Position numbers and translations under genes: made by a program
Notes under the pieces: model-generated
Databases searched by the model: none
Told to the model about the DNA's origin: nothing
What the model saw: only the letters and a program-made list of their open reading frames with translations
Part shown: one piece after another, positions 19,456 to 28,313 of the stretch
How positions within the stretch are numbered: position 1 is the first letter of the stretch
Layout: every line of letters begins with the position of its first letter
DNA from: an uncultured Pelagibacteraceae bacterium
GTDB lineage: Bacteria; Pseudomonadota; Alphaproteobacteria; Pelagibacterales; Pelagibacteraceae
Direction: 5' to 3'
NCBI GenBank assembly: GCA_902521005.1
Contig: CABYPZ010000004.1
Location: 1-64,000, forward strand
DNA length: 64,000 nt

Positions 19456-19555
19456 GAGTATTCCTAAAGGATTCGCAAGGAAATATATAAAATATTATTA
19501 TGGGGTTTTCTGGACCATTTTAATAATATTTTTAATTTTCAAACTATCAAATTGA
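19427..19555 (+). CDS. 42-aa single-TM small protein overlapping the previous ORF
   Basis: Translation MQKKRTTKTESIPKGFARKYIKYYYGVFWTILIIFLIFKLSN. Confidence 0.4.
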   Translation: MQKKRTTKTESIPKGFARKYIKYYYGVFWTILIIFLIFKLSN

Positions 19556-19567
19556 TAATGATTATCA
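19553..19567. promoter_or_regulatory. Fur-box-like site TGATAATGATTATCA
   Basis: Perfect 7-1-7 inverted repeat, 14/14 to TGATAATnATTATCA. Confidence 0.7.
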
Positions 19568-19603
19568 TTATTGAAAATAATCAAGAAAAAAAAATTTATT
19601 TTT

Positions 19604-19618
19604 TGAGAATGATAATCA
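19604..19618. promoter_or_regulatory. second Fur-box-like site TGAGAATGATAATCA
   Basis: 12/14 match to TGATAATnATTATCA; 51 bp centre to centre from the first site. Confidence 0.6.
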
Positions 19619-19668
19619 ATAAAACACTTATTTATTGATTAAATTTTTTAAATCCATATTTATTAATT

Positions 19669-19848
19669 ATGGAAACTCAAACTTATAACTGTAAAAAATG
19701 TGGACTTACAATTTCATCTACTTGTTCAAAGTGTGATAAAGTTGTTGATGTAAAAGTTTTAGATGATGGTTGCATTGTTCAATTAACAAAATGTTTTGAT
19801 TGTGCTAATGTGCCAGTAATAAAAGATATTTGTACTGAAGTTAAGTAA
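19669..19848 (+). CDS. 59-aa cysteine-rich zinc-ribbon-like microprotein (not in ORF track)
   Basis: Translation METQTYNCKKCGLTISSTCSKCDKVVDVKVLDDGCIVQLTKCFDCANVPVIKDICTEVK; three CxxC pairs; ATG downstream of the Fur-like sites. Confidence 0.7.
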   Translation: METQTYNCKKCGLTISSTCSKCDKVVDVKVLDDGCIVQLTKCFDCANVPVIKDICTEVK

Positions 19849-19870
19849 AAAACTTATTTAACGAATTTTT

Positions 19871-20458
19871 CTAAAATTTACTGCATAATAAATATAAAGC
19901 ATACATACCTGGATCATCAATATCTTTAGTTTTATCTTCAAACATTCTAGCTCTACCAATTTTAATTTTTCTTCCTTTAAAATCATTTAAAGCCTCTGCA
20001 GTTGCTTCTTTTATTGCATCCGTATAATTTTTTTCATTTTGAAGTTTTTTTACAATTGAATTCAAACTATCAGCAATTGTTTTATCGCCTAAATTTGTTT
20101 TTCCTCTTTCTAATATTGTGCTTAAACCTGTTTCAAATATTTTAATAATCTCAGCATGATTACAAGAATTTTTACCTTTTAATAATTTAGAAATATTCAT
20201 AAAAGAAAAAGCAACTAAAGTTCCAAAGCTTGAACCAGATTTTTTTACAAATGCTTGAGAACAGATCATAAAATTATTACCCATATCTGCTGAAAACTTA
20301 TCAAAATTAAGATTAATTTCTTCCAATCCATGTAATATCGTTATTCCAAGATCTCCATCACCAATTTTTCCATCTATTGCATTTAATTCATCATGGGCTT
20401 TTTTAGCTTCATCCAATAATTTTCTGAATATTTGGATTAAAATATCTTTATTAAGCAT
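19871..20458 (-). CDS. dhaL: dihydroxyacetone kinase subunit DhaL
   Basis: ELNAIDGKIGDGDLGITILHG, GRARMFEDKTKDIDDPG. Confidence 0.88.
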   Translation of the reverse strand: MLNKDILIQIFRKLLDEAKKAHDELNAIDGKIGDGDLGITILHGLEEINLNFDKFSADMGNNFMICSQAFVKKSGSSFGTLVAFSFMNISKLLKGKNSCNHAEIIKIFETGLSTILERGKTNLGDKTIADSLNSIVKKLQNEKNYTDAIKEATAEALNDFKGRKIKIGRARMFEDKTKDIDDPGMYALYLLCSKF

Positions 20459-21476
20459 CTAGTTTTTTTAAATCCTTGGCTATATTAAAAGGAATATTTA
20501 TTTGTTTATTAAGATTTTTTTTATACCTTCGATGTTTTCTTTGACCAGGATATAAAATTTCTTTAACACCTTTTATTTTAGGTAATCTTTTTACTCTTTT
20601 GATGTTTTCTTTTATTCTTTTACTGTAATTTCCAACAAACAAATTAGACTTCATAACTAAAAATAAATGACCAATATTTTGTGGACCTGAGAAATCATCA
20701 AAAGGATCCTTTACTCTTCCACCGTGATTTCCACCTGTAAATACTCCACTTAATATATCTACCATCCAGGCAAGTCCCGAACCTCTAAAACTAGAAATAG
20801 GCAATTGAACACCAGCTAATGCTTTCTTTGCATTAGTAGTTGGTTTACCAAATTTATCTAAAGCAACACCTTCAGGAATTTTTTTACCTGCTCGTTCAGC
20901 AACTCTAATTTTACCTCTATTAATTACTGATACAGATGTATCTAAAATAAATGGAACTTTAGAAGATGTGGGAGTACCAAAACAAACAGGATTAGTCCCA
21001 AATAAACTCTTTCTTGCCCCATAAGGAGCAATTGCAGGAGGAGCGTTAGTAAAACAAAAAACAATTAGGTTTTTCTTAACAGCTTGTTCTGCATAATAGC
21101 CAGACATTCCATAGTGCCCACTTTTTTTGATTCCAACTAGACCGATTCCAGTTTTTTTTGCATTTTTTATTGCTTCTTTTATTGCAATGTCTGCTGCAAC
21201 AAAACCTATACTATTATCAGCATCAATTTGAGAAATAGATTGTGAAATTTTTTTAATCTTTATTTTTGGTCTTGGATTAATTAATTTTTTATTAATTCTA
21301 TCACAGTACATTTTTAATCTTGATAATCCATGAGTAGGAGCATCAACTAATTCTGCATTAATTATTGCATTTGCACATATTAATGCATGTTCATTACTTA
21401 ATTTATATTTTTTGAAAATTTTAATGATTTTACTTTTTAAAACCTTATGGTTCACTTTTAACCTTTGCCACGCCAA
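20451..21476 (-). CDS. Ldh2-family (malate/L-lactate/sulfolactate-type) dehydrogenase
   Basis: GIVGIKKSGHYGMSGYYAEQA-like region (GLVGIKKSGHYGMSGYYAEQA), FTNAPPAIAPYGARKSLFGTNPVCFGTP. Confidence 0.88.
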   Translation of the reverse strand: MAWQRLKVNHKVLKSKIIKIFKKYKLSNEHALICANAIINAELVDAPTHGLSRLKMYCDRINKKLINPRPKIKIKKISQSISQIDADNSIGFVAADIAIKEAIKNAKKTGIGLVGIKKSGHYGMSGYYAEQAVKKNLIVFCFTNAPPAIAPYGARKSLFGTNPVCFGTPTSSKVPFILDTSVSVINRGKIRVAERAGKKIPEGVALDKFGKPTTNAKKALAGVQLPISSFRGSGLAWMVDILSGVFTGGNHGGRVKDPFDDFSGPQNIGHLFLVMKSNLFVGNYSKRIKENIKRVKRLPKIKGVKEILYPGQRKHRRYKKNLNKQINIPFNIAKDLKKLDA

Positions 21477-23383
21477 GGGATTGTTTTATCAATTATTTTT
21501 CTTAGAGTTACATCAAATAGCAATCCAAGCATTCCCATTATAAAAATTGTTATCCAAATAACTTCATATTGGAAATATTTTTTTGCAACATTTTCTACAA
21601 ATCCAATACCTGTAGTACCTGCTAAAAATTCTGCTGCAACTAATGTCCCCCAACACATACCAACTGCAACTCTTATACCAGTTAAAATTTCTGGTAATGA
21701 ATTTGGAAAAATAACATATCTAAGTATTTGTCTATTTGACGCTCCTAATGAGTGAGCAGCATGAATTTTAGATAACTGTGTACCCGAAGCTCCAGCTCTA
21801 GCAGAAATAATCATAATTGATAATGAAACCATAAATAATAAAAATACTTTTCCTGTATTATCAATTCCCAAAACTGAAATAATTAAAGGAGCCCAAGCTA
21901 AAGGAGGAACAGGTCTATAAAGTTCAATCAAAGGATCAAAAAAACCCTTCGCAAATCTATTTAAACCCATAAATAAACCAAGTGGCACACCTATAATTAT
22001 CCCAAATACCAATCCAAGGAATACCCTTAAAAAAGAATCCCAAATATGACCATAGGGAACAGGTATTTTAAATAATTTAAAATCTCCTGTGACTATCTTT
22101 AGAACTTTTCCTTTAAAATTCTGTTTAACAACTCCATCGCTACTGTGTATTGGATATTCTCCAGGAATGACATCAGCTATCCAATCAGGTAAAATAAATC
22201 CAACAATTTTACTTACATCCATCATGTCGATCCAAAGCAAAGGTATATTTTTGTAACCAACGCTAGGTTTTGACATTAAGATAAATTTATTGAGTGTATC
22301 AGATGGTTTTGGCAACCATCTTCCAGAACCTTGTTCAGAGCAACTTGTACCACTTGAAACAATTGTTCCAGCAGGGAATAAAAGCAAATCAATTAATCTA
22401 AGACCACCTTGTTCAGACTTTTGAAGATTCTCAAATTCAATAATTGCTTTTTGCATTTTATTTAAAGCATTAGGGGGATATATACTTGCAAATTCAATTC
22501 TTCTTGTAATTTTTGCAATATTTTTTGCATAATCTGATGCTATTTCCTCCGAGTCTTTTAAACTTGCTCTATAAGCTTTTATTTCATCTTTTATTTTTTT
22601 AACTGAATTTTTGAATTGTGGATTATGATTTCTTAATTTAAAAAATTCCTCATCAATAATTTTTAGTTCTTCTGCGGCAGCATTAAATTTTAAACCTTTA
22701 TCTGTTGAAGGAATTAATGGAACTTCAAAGGTATTTTCTATTGTACCAGTCCCTGCGCTTACTGTAGTAATACCCCAATCACCTTGTTCTTTAACTGCTT
22801 GAAGCCTTTTATTTAATTCTTCCTCTGTTTCAAATGGATAATCTGGTTTTTTGAAGTTTTCTATTAAAAGATTTATTTTTTCAGTTATTCCATCTATTTT
22901 TTGTTTTGTTTCCATCTCCATTAAATTATCTTTAGTAAGTAGAGGAATTAATTGACCAGTTTTATTTAAAAAACCAATCAAAACCGTCTTTTGTTGGCTG
23001 TTTAAATCTTGTGAATTCTGAATTTCAATTGATATCTTTTCTATGTTTTTATTTTCAATTTTTATTATTGAGGTACTTTTAAATTCTCTTTCCTCAATTG
23101 GAAATTGATATTTTAATCCTAATAAAGACTCGTTTATTTTAGCCACCTGACACAATTCATTAGCTGACTTAGGATAAAAACCTTTAGCAATATCCCATGA
23201 GTAATAAAGCCAAATTAATAAGATTGCACTACTTCCAACAATTACCCAGTGTGTTCCACCTTTTGCTCTTTCAGGGTTTCCAAATACAGCATCAATTTTT
23301 TCAGTTTTTATTAATTTTCTGCCATAAAGAACACATCCAACAATTGATACTAGAATTAATATAGTAATTATTTGGGTTAACAT
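21458..23383 (-). CDS. TauC/SsuC-type ABC permease with about 380-aa N-terminal extension
   Basis: C-terminal LYRPVPPLAWAPLIISVLGID and AAHSLGASNRQILRYVIFPNSLPEILTGIRVAVG. Confidence 0.88.
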   Translation of the reverse strand: MLTQIITILILVSIVGCVLYGRKLIKTEKIDAVFGNPERAKGGTHWVIVGSSAILLIWLYYSWDIAKGFYPKSANELCQVAKINESLLGLKYQFPIEEREFKSTSIIKIENKNIEKISIEIQNSQDLNSQQKTVLIGFLNKTGQLIPLLTKDNLMEMETKQKIDGITEKINLLIENFKKPDYPFETEEELNKRLQAVKEQGDWGITTVSAGTGTIENTFEVPLIPSTDKGLKFNAAAEELKIIDEEFFKLRNHNPQFKNSVKKIKDEIKAYRASLKDSEEIASDYAKNIAKITRRIEFASIYPPNALNKMQKAIIEFENLQKSEQGGLRLIDLLLFPAGTIVSSGTSCSEQGSGRWLPKPSDTLNKFILMSKPSVGYKNIPLLWIDMMDVSKIVGFILPDWIADVIPGEYPIHSSDGVVKQNFKGKVLKIVTGDFKLFKIPVPYGHIWDSFLRVFLGLVFGIIIGVPLGLFMGLNRFAKGFFDPLIELYRPVPPLAWAPLIISVLGIDNTGKVFLLFMVSLSIMIISARAGASGTQLSKIHAAHSLGASNRQILRYVIFPNSLPEILTGIRVAVGMCWGTLVAAEFLAGTTGIGFVENVAKKYFQYEVIWITIFIMGMLGLLFDVTLRKIIDKTIPWRGKG

Positions 23384-24181
23384 TTAGTTATCTTTCCCCA
23401 TAATTTCTTCCTCCATGTTCCAAATCATGGACAAAATTTCTTCTCTTTTAGATGAAAATTCTTTATCTTTTTTAATTTCTCTTAAATCTTCTTTAAGTCC
23501 CATTTCTGCAAAAGGAAGATTATATTCCTTATGGATTCTACCAGGTCTTGGTGCCATTACGTACAATCTTTCTCCAAGCAACAAAGCTTCTTCTACAGAG
23601 TGAGTAATTAAAATAATTGTCTTTCCTGTTTCTTTCCAAATTTTTAAAACCAATGACTGCATTTTTTCTCTAGTTAATGCATCAAGCGCTCCTAACGGTT
23701 CATCCATTAGAATTAGATCTGGATCATTAATTAAACATCTTGCAAGGGCTACTCTTTGTTGCATACCCCCTGATAATTGATAAGTAGGAGTATTACCAAA
23801 TCCTTTTAGACCAACTATATCTAACCACTCATCAACTTTTTTTGCAGTTTTAATTGGATCATCTTTTTTCATTCTTAATCCAAAGTTGACATTTTCAGAA
23901 ACTGTTAACCATTCAAATAAAGCACCTTGTTGAAAAACCATACCTCTATCAACTCCAGGTCCATTAATTTCATTATTTCCCAAGGTTATAGTTCCAGATG
24001 TTGGTCTTATAAAACCTGCTGCAATATTTAATAAAGTTGTTTTTCCACAACCTGAAGGACCTAAAACAGTTAAAAGCTCACCTTTTTTTATAGTAAAATT
24101 TAAATCTTTTAATGCATGAACAGTTTCTCCCTTAGGAGATTTAAAAATCATATTTAGATTTTGAGAAACTAGATCACTCAT
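23384..24181 (-). CDS. tauB: TauB/SsuB-type ABC ATP-binding protein
   Basis: GPSGCGKTT, LSGGMQQRVALARC, LMDEPLGALDALTR. Confidence 0.85.
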   Translation of the reverse strand: MSDLVSQNLNMIFKSPKGETVHALKDLNFTIKKGELLTVLGPSGCGKTTLLNIAAGFIRPTSGTITLGNNEINGPGVDRGMVFQQGALFEWLTVSENVNFGLRMKKDDPIKTAKKVDEWLDIVGLKGFGNTPTYQLSGGMQQRVALARCLINDPDLILMDEPLGALDALTREKMQSLVLKIWKETGKTIILITHSVEEALLLGERLYVMAPRPGRIHKEYNLPFAEMGLKEDLREIKKDKEFSSKREEILSMIWNMEEEIMGKDN

Positions 24182-24213
24182 TAGACGCCTTTATATTAAA
24201 ATTTTAATAAAAA

Positions 24214-24248
24214 AAATAGGCACCAATTAATAAAATTGGCGCCTATTT
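24214..24248. terminator. hairpin AAATAGGCaCCAATT/AATTGGcGCCTATTT between SBP and ATPase genes
   Basis: 15-position stem with one A-C mismatch, 5-nt loop; 33 bp upstream of the tauB start on the minus strand. Confidence 0.8.
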
Positions 24249-24268
24249 AAATCTTTAATACCTTTAGA

Positions 24269-25210
24269 TTATAAAGGTAAGAAACTAGTATCTACATTTC
24301 CTTTTGGTGTTCCCATACCATCTAGGAACCCTTTAAGATTTCCACTTTCCATAGATTGTTTAGTTTCTTCTGGCGAAAGAAATTTAAATCCACTTAAAGT
24401 TTCTTTCATATCAGCAACTTTCATTTCTGAAGCTTTAGCCATAGAATTCATGTCAGCTTTACCAGCTTTATATCTAGAGTTAGCTTCATGTGTTACTTCT
24501 ATAAAAGTTCTAAGCATTCCAGGATTTTCTTTCATAAACTTTGTAGTTACAGAAGTAATATCTATACCCAAGATACCAGCATCTCTAGCTTCTTGAACTG
24601 ATAGTAATCTAGATCCAATAGCTGTAGCAGCTTTGATAGAGTTACCTCCAAATAGACATGCCATTACTACATCACCACTTACTAAAGCAGCAGCTCCTTC
24701 TTCAGGATCCATTTGAATTATATCCATCTTACTTCTATCAGCACCAACAACTTTCATACTTTCATCGAATACGTATTCAGCCATAGTACCAAGAGGTACT
24801 GCAACTTTTTTTCCTTCAAGTTCAGTAGCATTTGCTTTTGTAATTCCGGAAGCATTAGAAGTTACACAAGTTGTTCCTCCCATTCCATATTCCATAGCGA
24901 TGTCTACTAATTTAATAGGTGCTTTTGATTTAACTGCATTAATAAATGGAACCAGACCTTGAGAATAAGAAATATCTATATCCCCAGCTAACATAGCATC
25001 AGTCATTGCTCCACCATTTGTAAAGTTTGTCCATTTTACTGGAACTCCTAGTGCTTTAGCGAAATTTTTTTTCTGCATATCCTCTAAATTTGGACTAGGC
25101 CATTCTAGAAAGTAAGCAACTCTAACTTCATTTGCAGCTGAATTGGCAACTGAAATACTTAAGTTTAGTGCAACAAAACATCCAAGAATAAAACTAATTA
25201 TTTTTTTCAT
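24269..25210 (-). CDS. tauA: TauA-type aliphatic sulfonate/taurine substrate-binding protein
   Basis: Signal peptide; VAYFLEWPSPNLEDMQKKNFAKALG, MLAGDIDISYSQGLVPFI. Confidence 0.78.
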   Translation of the reverse strand: MKKIISFILGCFVALNLSISVANSAANEVRVAYFLEWPSPNLEDMQKKNFAKALGVPVKWTNFTNGGAMTDAMLAGDIDISYSQGLVPFINAVKSKAPIKLVDIAMEYGMGGTTCVTSNASGITKANATELEGKKVAVPLGTMAEYVFDESMKVVGADRSKMDIIQMDPEEGAAALVSGDVVMACLFGGNSIKAATAIGSRLLSVQEARDAGILGIDITSVTTKFMKENPGMLRTFIEVTHEANSRYKAGKADMNSMAKASEMKVADMKETLSGFKFLSPEETKQSMESGNLKGFLDGMGTPKGNVDTSFLPL

Positions 25211-25404
25211 TCATTCTCCTCTTGTTTTTTAAATTTAAAAACCCAATTTAATTAGAAAATTTGAGACTTGTAAATGATAGTTTATTAGAACTCTTCTCAT
25301 TAATAAATAGCTTGCAACTTGAGATTGAAGTATATAATTAAGATTTATATAGAGAGGATTTAAAAATTAGTCTAAGTAATTAAAGATAATAAAAATTAAA
25401 AAAT

Positions 25405-26751
25405 ATGAGTTCAGAAAATAAGTTTAAAATGCCCAATTCTCTTAATGAGCATTGGATGCCTTTTACAACAAACAAAGAATTTAAAGAAAACCCTAGACTT
25501 ATTACAGAAGCCAAAGGGGTTTACATGAAAAATCATAATGGACAAACTTTAATAGATGCTAGTTCAGGATTATTCTGTAACCCATTAGGACATGGAAGAA
25601 AAGAAATTATTAATGCTATTACTAAACAATTAGAAACTTTGGATTATTGCCAACCATTTCAACAAGGTTTTGGTGGATCATTTGAACTTGCAACAAGAAT
25701 TTCAAAACATACACCTGGAAATTTAAATAGAATTTTTTATACAATTTGTGGATCCACAGCAGTTGAAACAGCAATCAAAATTGCAGTTGCTTATCATAAA
25801 GCAAGAGGAGAAGGAAATAGGTTTAGATTTGTTGGAAGAGAAAGAGCTTACCATGGAATGAATATAGGTGCTACTTCAGTTGGAGGAATGGTTAATAATG
25901 TAAAAACATTTGCAAGTATTTTAATGCCTGGTGTCGTTCATATGAGACATACACATTTACCTGAGCATAAGTTTATCTCTGGTCAACCTGAAACTGGAAT
26001 AGAATTAGCAGAGGATCTTGAAAGAATTTGTGCAAATTTTGGAGCAGAAAATATTGCAGCATGTATAGTTGAACCAGTTGCAGGTTCTACAGGAACACTT
26101 GTGCCGCCAAAAGGTTATTTACAAAGATTGAGAGAAATTTGTGACAAACATGGGATACTATTAATTTTTGATGAAGTAATTACAGGTTGGGGCAGAATGG
26201 GATCTGCTTTTGGAGCACAAGAATTTGGTGTTACACCAGATATAATGACAATGGCAAAAGCTACAACAAATGGAATAGTTCCAATGGGCGTGGTTGCATG
26301 TAAGGAAGAAATTTACGATGCAATTATGGATGGCTCTCCAAAAGGTACAATAGAACTATTTCATGGTTACACTTATTCTGGAATTCCTATTTCAGTTGCG
26401 GCTGCTTTAGCAGTACAAGATATTTTTGAAAAAGAAGATATCTTTAATAGATCAAAAGAAATGTCATCTTATTTTCAAGAAGCACTTTTTTCATTAAAAG
26501 ATATTGATGCAGTTGATAATATTAGGGGATACGGAATGATGGGTGGTGTAGATATGAAAATGGATAAAAAACCTGGAGTAGCAGGATTTACTTGTTTTAA
26601 ACATTGTTATGAAGCAGGTGTAAACTTTAAAGCCACAGGAGATTGTTTAATAATAGCTCCAATGTTTATTTCTGAAAAAAAACATATAGACGAAATTATT
26701 GAAAAATTAAGAACTGGAATAACAAATTATTCGAAATCAAAAAAAAATTAG
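25405..26751 (+). CDS. class III aminotransferase (omega-amino acid/taurine:pyruvate aminotransferase type)
   Basis: HWMPFTTNKEFKENPRLI, LIFDEVITGWGRMGSAFGAQEFGVTPDIMTMAKATTNG. Confidence 0.85.
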   Translation: MSSENKFKMPNSLNEHWMPFTTNKEFKENPRLITEAKGVYMKNHNGQTLIDASSGLFCNPLGHGRKEIINAITKQLETLDYCQPFQQGFGGSFELATRISKHTPGNLNRIFYTICGSTAVETAIKIAVAYHKARGEGNRFRFVGRERAYHGMNIGATSVGGMVNNVKTFASILMPGVVHMRHTHLPEHKFISGQPETGIELAEDLERICANFGAENIAACIVEPVAGSTGTLVPPKGYLQRLREICDKHGILLIFDEVITGWGRMGSAFGAQEFGVTPDIMTMAKATTNGIVPMGVVACKEEIYDAIMDGSPKGTIELFHGYTYSGIPISVAAALAVQDIFEKEDIFNRSKEMSSYFQEALFSLKDIDAVDNIRGYGMMGGVDMKMDKKPGVAGFTCFKHCYEAGVNFKATGDCLIIAPMFISEKKHIDEIIEKLRTGITNYSKSKKN

Positions 26752-26757
26752 TTCTTT

Positions 26758-27873
26758 ATGAAAATCGGAGTACCTAGAGAAATCAAACCTCAAGAAAATA
26801 GAATAGGTCTCACCCCAGAAAGTGTAAAATCATTAGTCTCGAATGGTCACGAAGTTTTGATAGAAAGTAATGGTGGTTTTGAAGCTGGATTTGATAACGA
26901 TCAATACAAATCAGCTGGAGCAAAAATAGTAGAAAATGCAGCTGATATTTTTAATGATGCTGAAATAATAGTTAAAGTTAAAGAACCATTATCAAATGAA
27001 GTAAAAATGATAAGAGAAAATCAAATTGTTTTTACTTATCTTCACTTAGCAGCAGCAAAAGAATTAACTCAAGGATTAATAAATTCAAAAGCAATTTGTA
27101 TTGCATACGAAACAGTAACAGACAACAATGGAAGGCTACCATTATTAGCTCCTATGAGCGCAGTTGCTGGAAGAATGTCAGTTCAGGCTGGTGCGCATTG
27201 TTTGGAAAAAAATCAAAATGGAAGAGGGCTTTTATTAGGAGGAGCACCAGGAGTGGAAGGCGGTACAGTAGTTATTTTAGGCGGCGGTGTAGTTGGAGAG
27301 AATGCAGCAACGATCGCTACAGGTATGCAAGCAAAGGTTCATATTGTAGATAAATCAGAAAAAAGATTAAAACAATTAGTTGATATTTTTGGAAACAAAA
27401 TTATTCCTGAACAAAGTGACAATGTTGATCTTAAAAAACTTATTTCAAAAGCAGATTTACTAGTTGGCGGAGTTTTAATACCAGGAGCTGAAGCTCCAAA
27501 GCTAGTTACAAAAGATATGTTAAAATTAATGAAAAGAGGTTCTGTCATCGTTGATGTTGCAATTGATCAAGGTGGATGTGTAGAAACAAGCAAACCCACA
27601 ACTCATGCTGATCCAACTTATATAGTTGATGATGTAGTCCATTATTGTGTAGCAAACATGCCAGGTGGAGTTCCAAGAACATCTACTTTAGCTCTTAATA
27701 AAGCAACATTACCATTTTTATCAAGACTTGCAAAAGATGGATATAAAAAAGCATTAAATGATGATCATAATTTCTTAGCAGGTCTAAATGTACATAAAGG
27801 TAATGTGACACATAAAGCTGTTGCGGATACTTTTGGTCATAAGTATATTTCTCCAAACGAGGTATTAATATAA
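26758..27873 (+). CDS. ald: alanine dehydrogenase
   Basis: MKIGVPREIKPQENRIGLTPESVKSL, NANMPGGVPRTST-type motif (VANMPGGVPRTST). Confidence 0.95.
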   Translation: MKIGVPREIKPQENRIGLTPESVKSLVSNGHEVLIESNGGFEAGFDNDQYKSAGAKIVENAADIFNDAEIIVKVKEPLSNEVKMIRENQIVFTYLHLAAAKELTQGLINSKAICIAYETVTDNNGRLPLLAPMSAVAGRMSVQAGAHCLEKNQNGRGLLLGGAPGVEGGTVVILGGGVVGENAATIATGMQAKVHIVDKSEKRLKQLVDIFGNKIIPEQSDNVDLKKLISKADLLVGGVLIPGAEAPKLVTKDMLKLMKRGSVIVDVAIDQGGCVETSKPTTHADPTYIVDDVVHYCVANMPGGVPRTSTLALNKATLPFLSRLAKDGYKKALNDDHNFLAGLNVHKGNVTHKAVADTFGHKYISPNEVLI

Positions 27874-28313
27874 TGTACAGACCACTTCCTGATGGATTAA
27901 CAATCAAAAACTCTCCTATTGAAGGACTTGGTTTATTTACAAATATTGATATTAAAAAAAATACTTTTATTGGAATTACCCATATTAGGGACGAACAGTT
28001 TGAAAATAAATATATAAGAACCCCATTAGGTGGTTTTTACAATCATTCAAATGAACCAACAATTATAAGGATGGTAACTGATGTTTTGCCTAAATTGAAA
28101 TTTGGTGATCAAATAGATTTAAACGCAACGGTTAAAAAATTTGAAGATGGGGACAAAACAGGTCAAAATTTATTTTATAACCTTCATGAAAAAAGTGATG
28201 CCAAATATTTCTTTATGGTCGCTACAAGAGATATTAAAGCTGATGAGGAATTGACTGCAAACTACAATTTATATACCTACCCAAAAACTGGTGTAGGAAT
28301 TCAAATGATATAA
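27873..28313 (+). CDS. SET domain-containing protein
   Basis: IEGLGLFTNIDIKKNTFIGI, GGFYNHSNEPT, TRDIKADEELTANYNLY. Confidence 0.82.
   Translation: MYRPLPDGLTIKNSPIEGLGLFTNIDIKKNTFIGITHIRDEQFENKYIRTPLGGFYNHSNEPTIIRMVTDVLPKLKFGDQIDLNATVKKFEDGDKTGQNLFYNLHEKSDAKYFFMVATRDIKADEELTANYNLYTYPKTGVGIQMI

Noticed and set aside
25261-25327. Imperfect direct repeat TTGAGACTTG / TTGAGATTG between tauA and the aminotransferase (possible TauR-like site)
   Set aside because: Too short and imperfect to support without comparative data.
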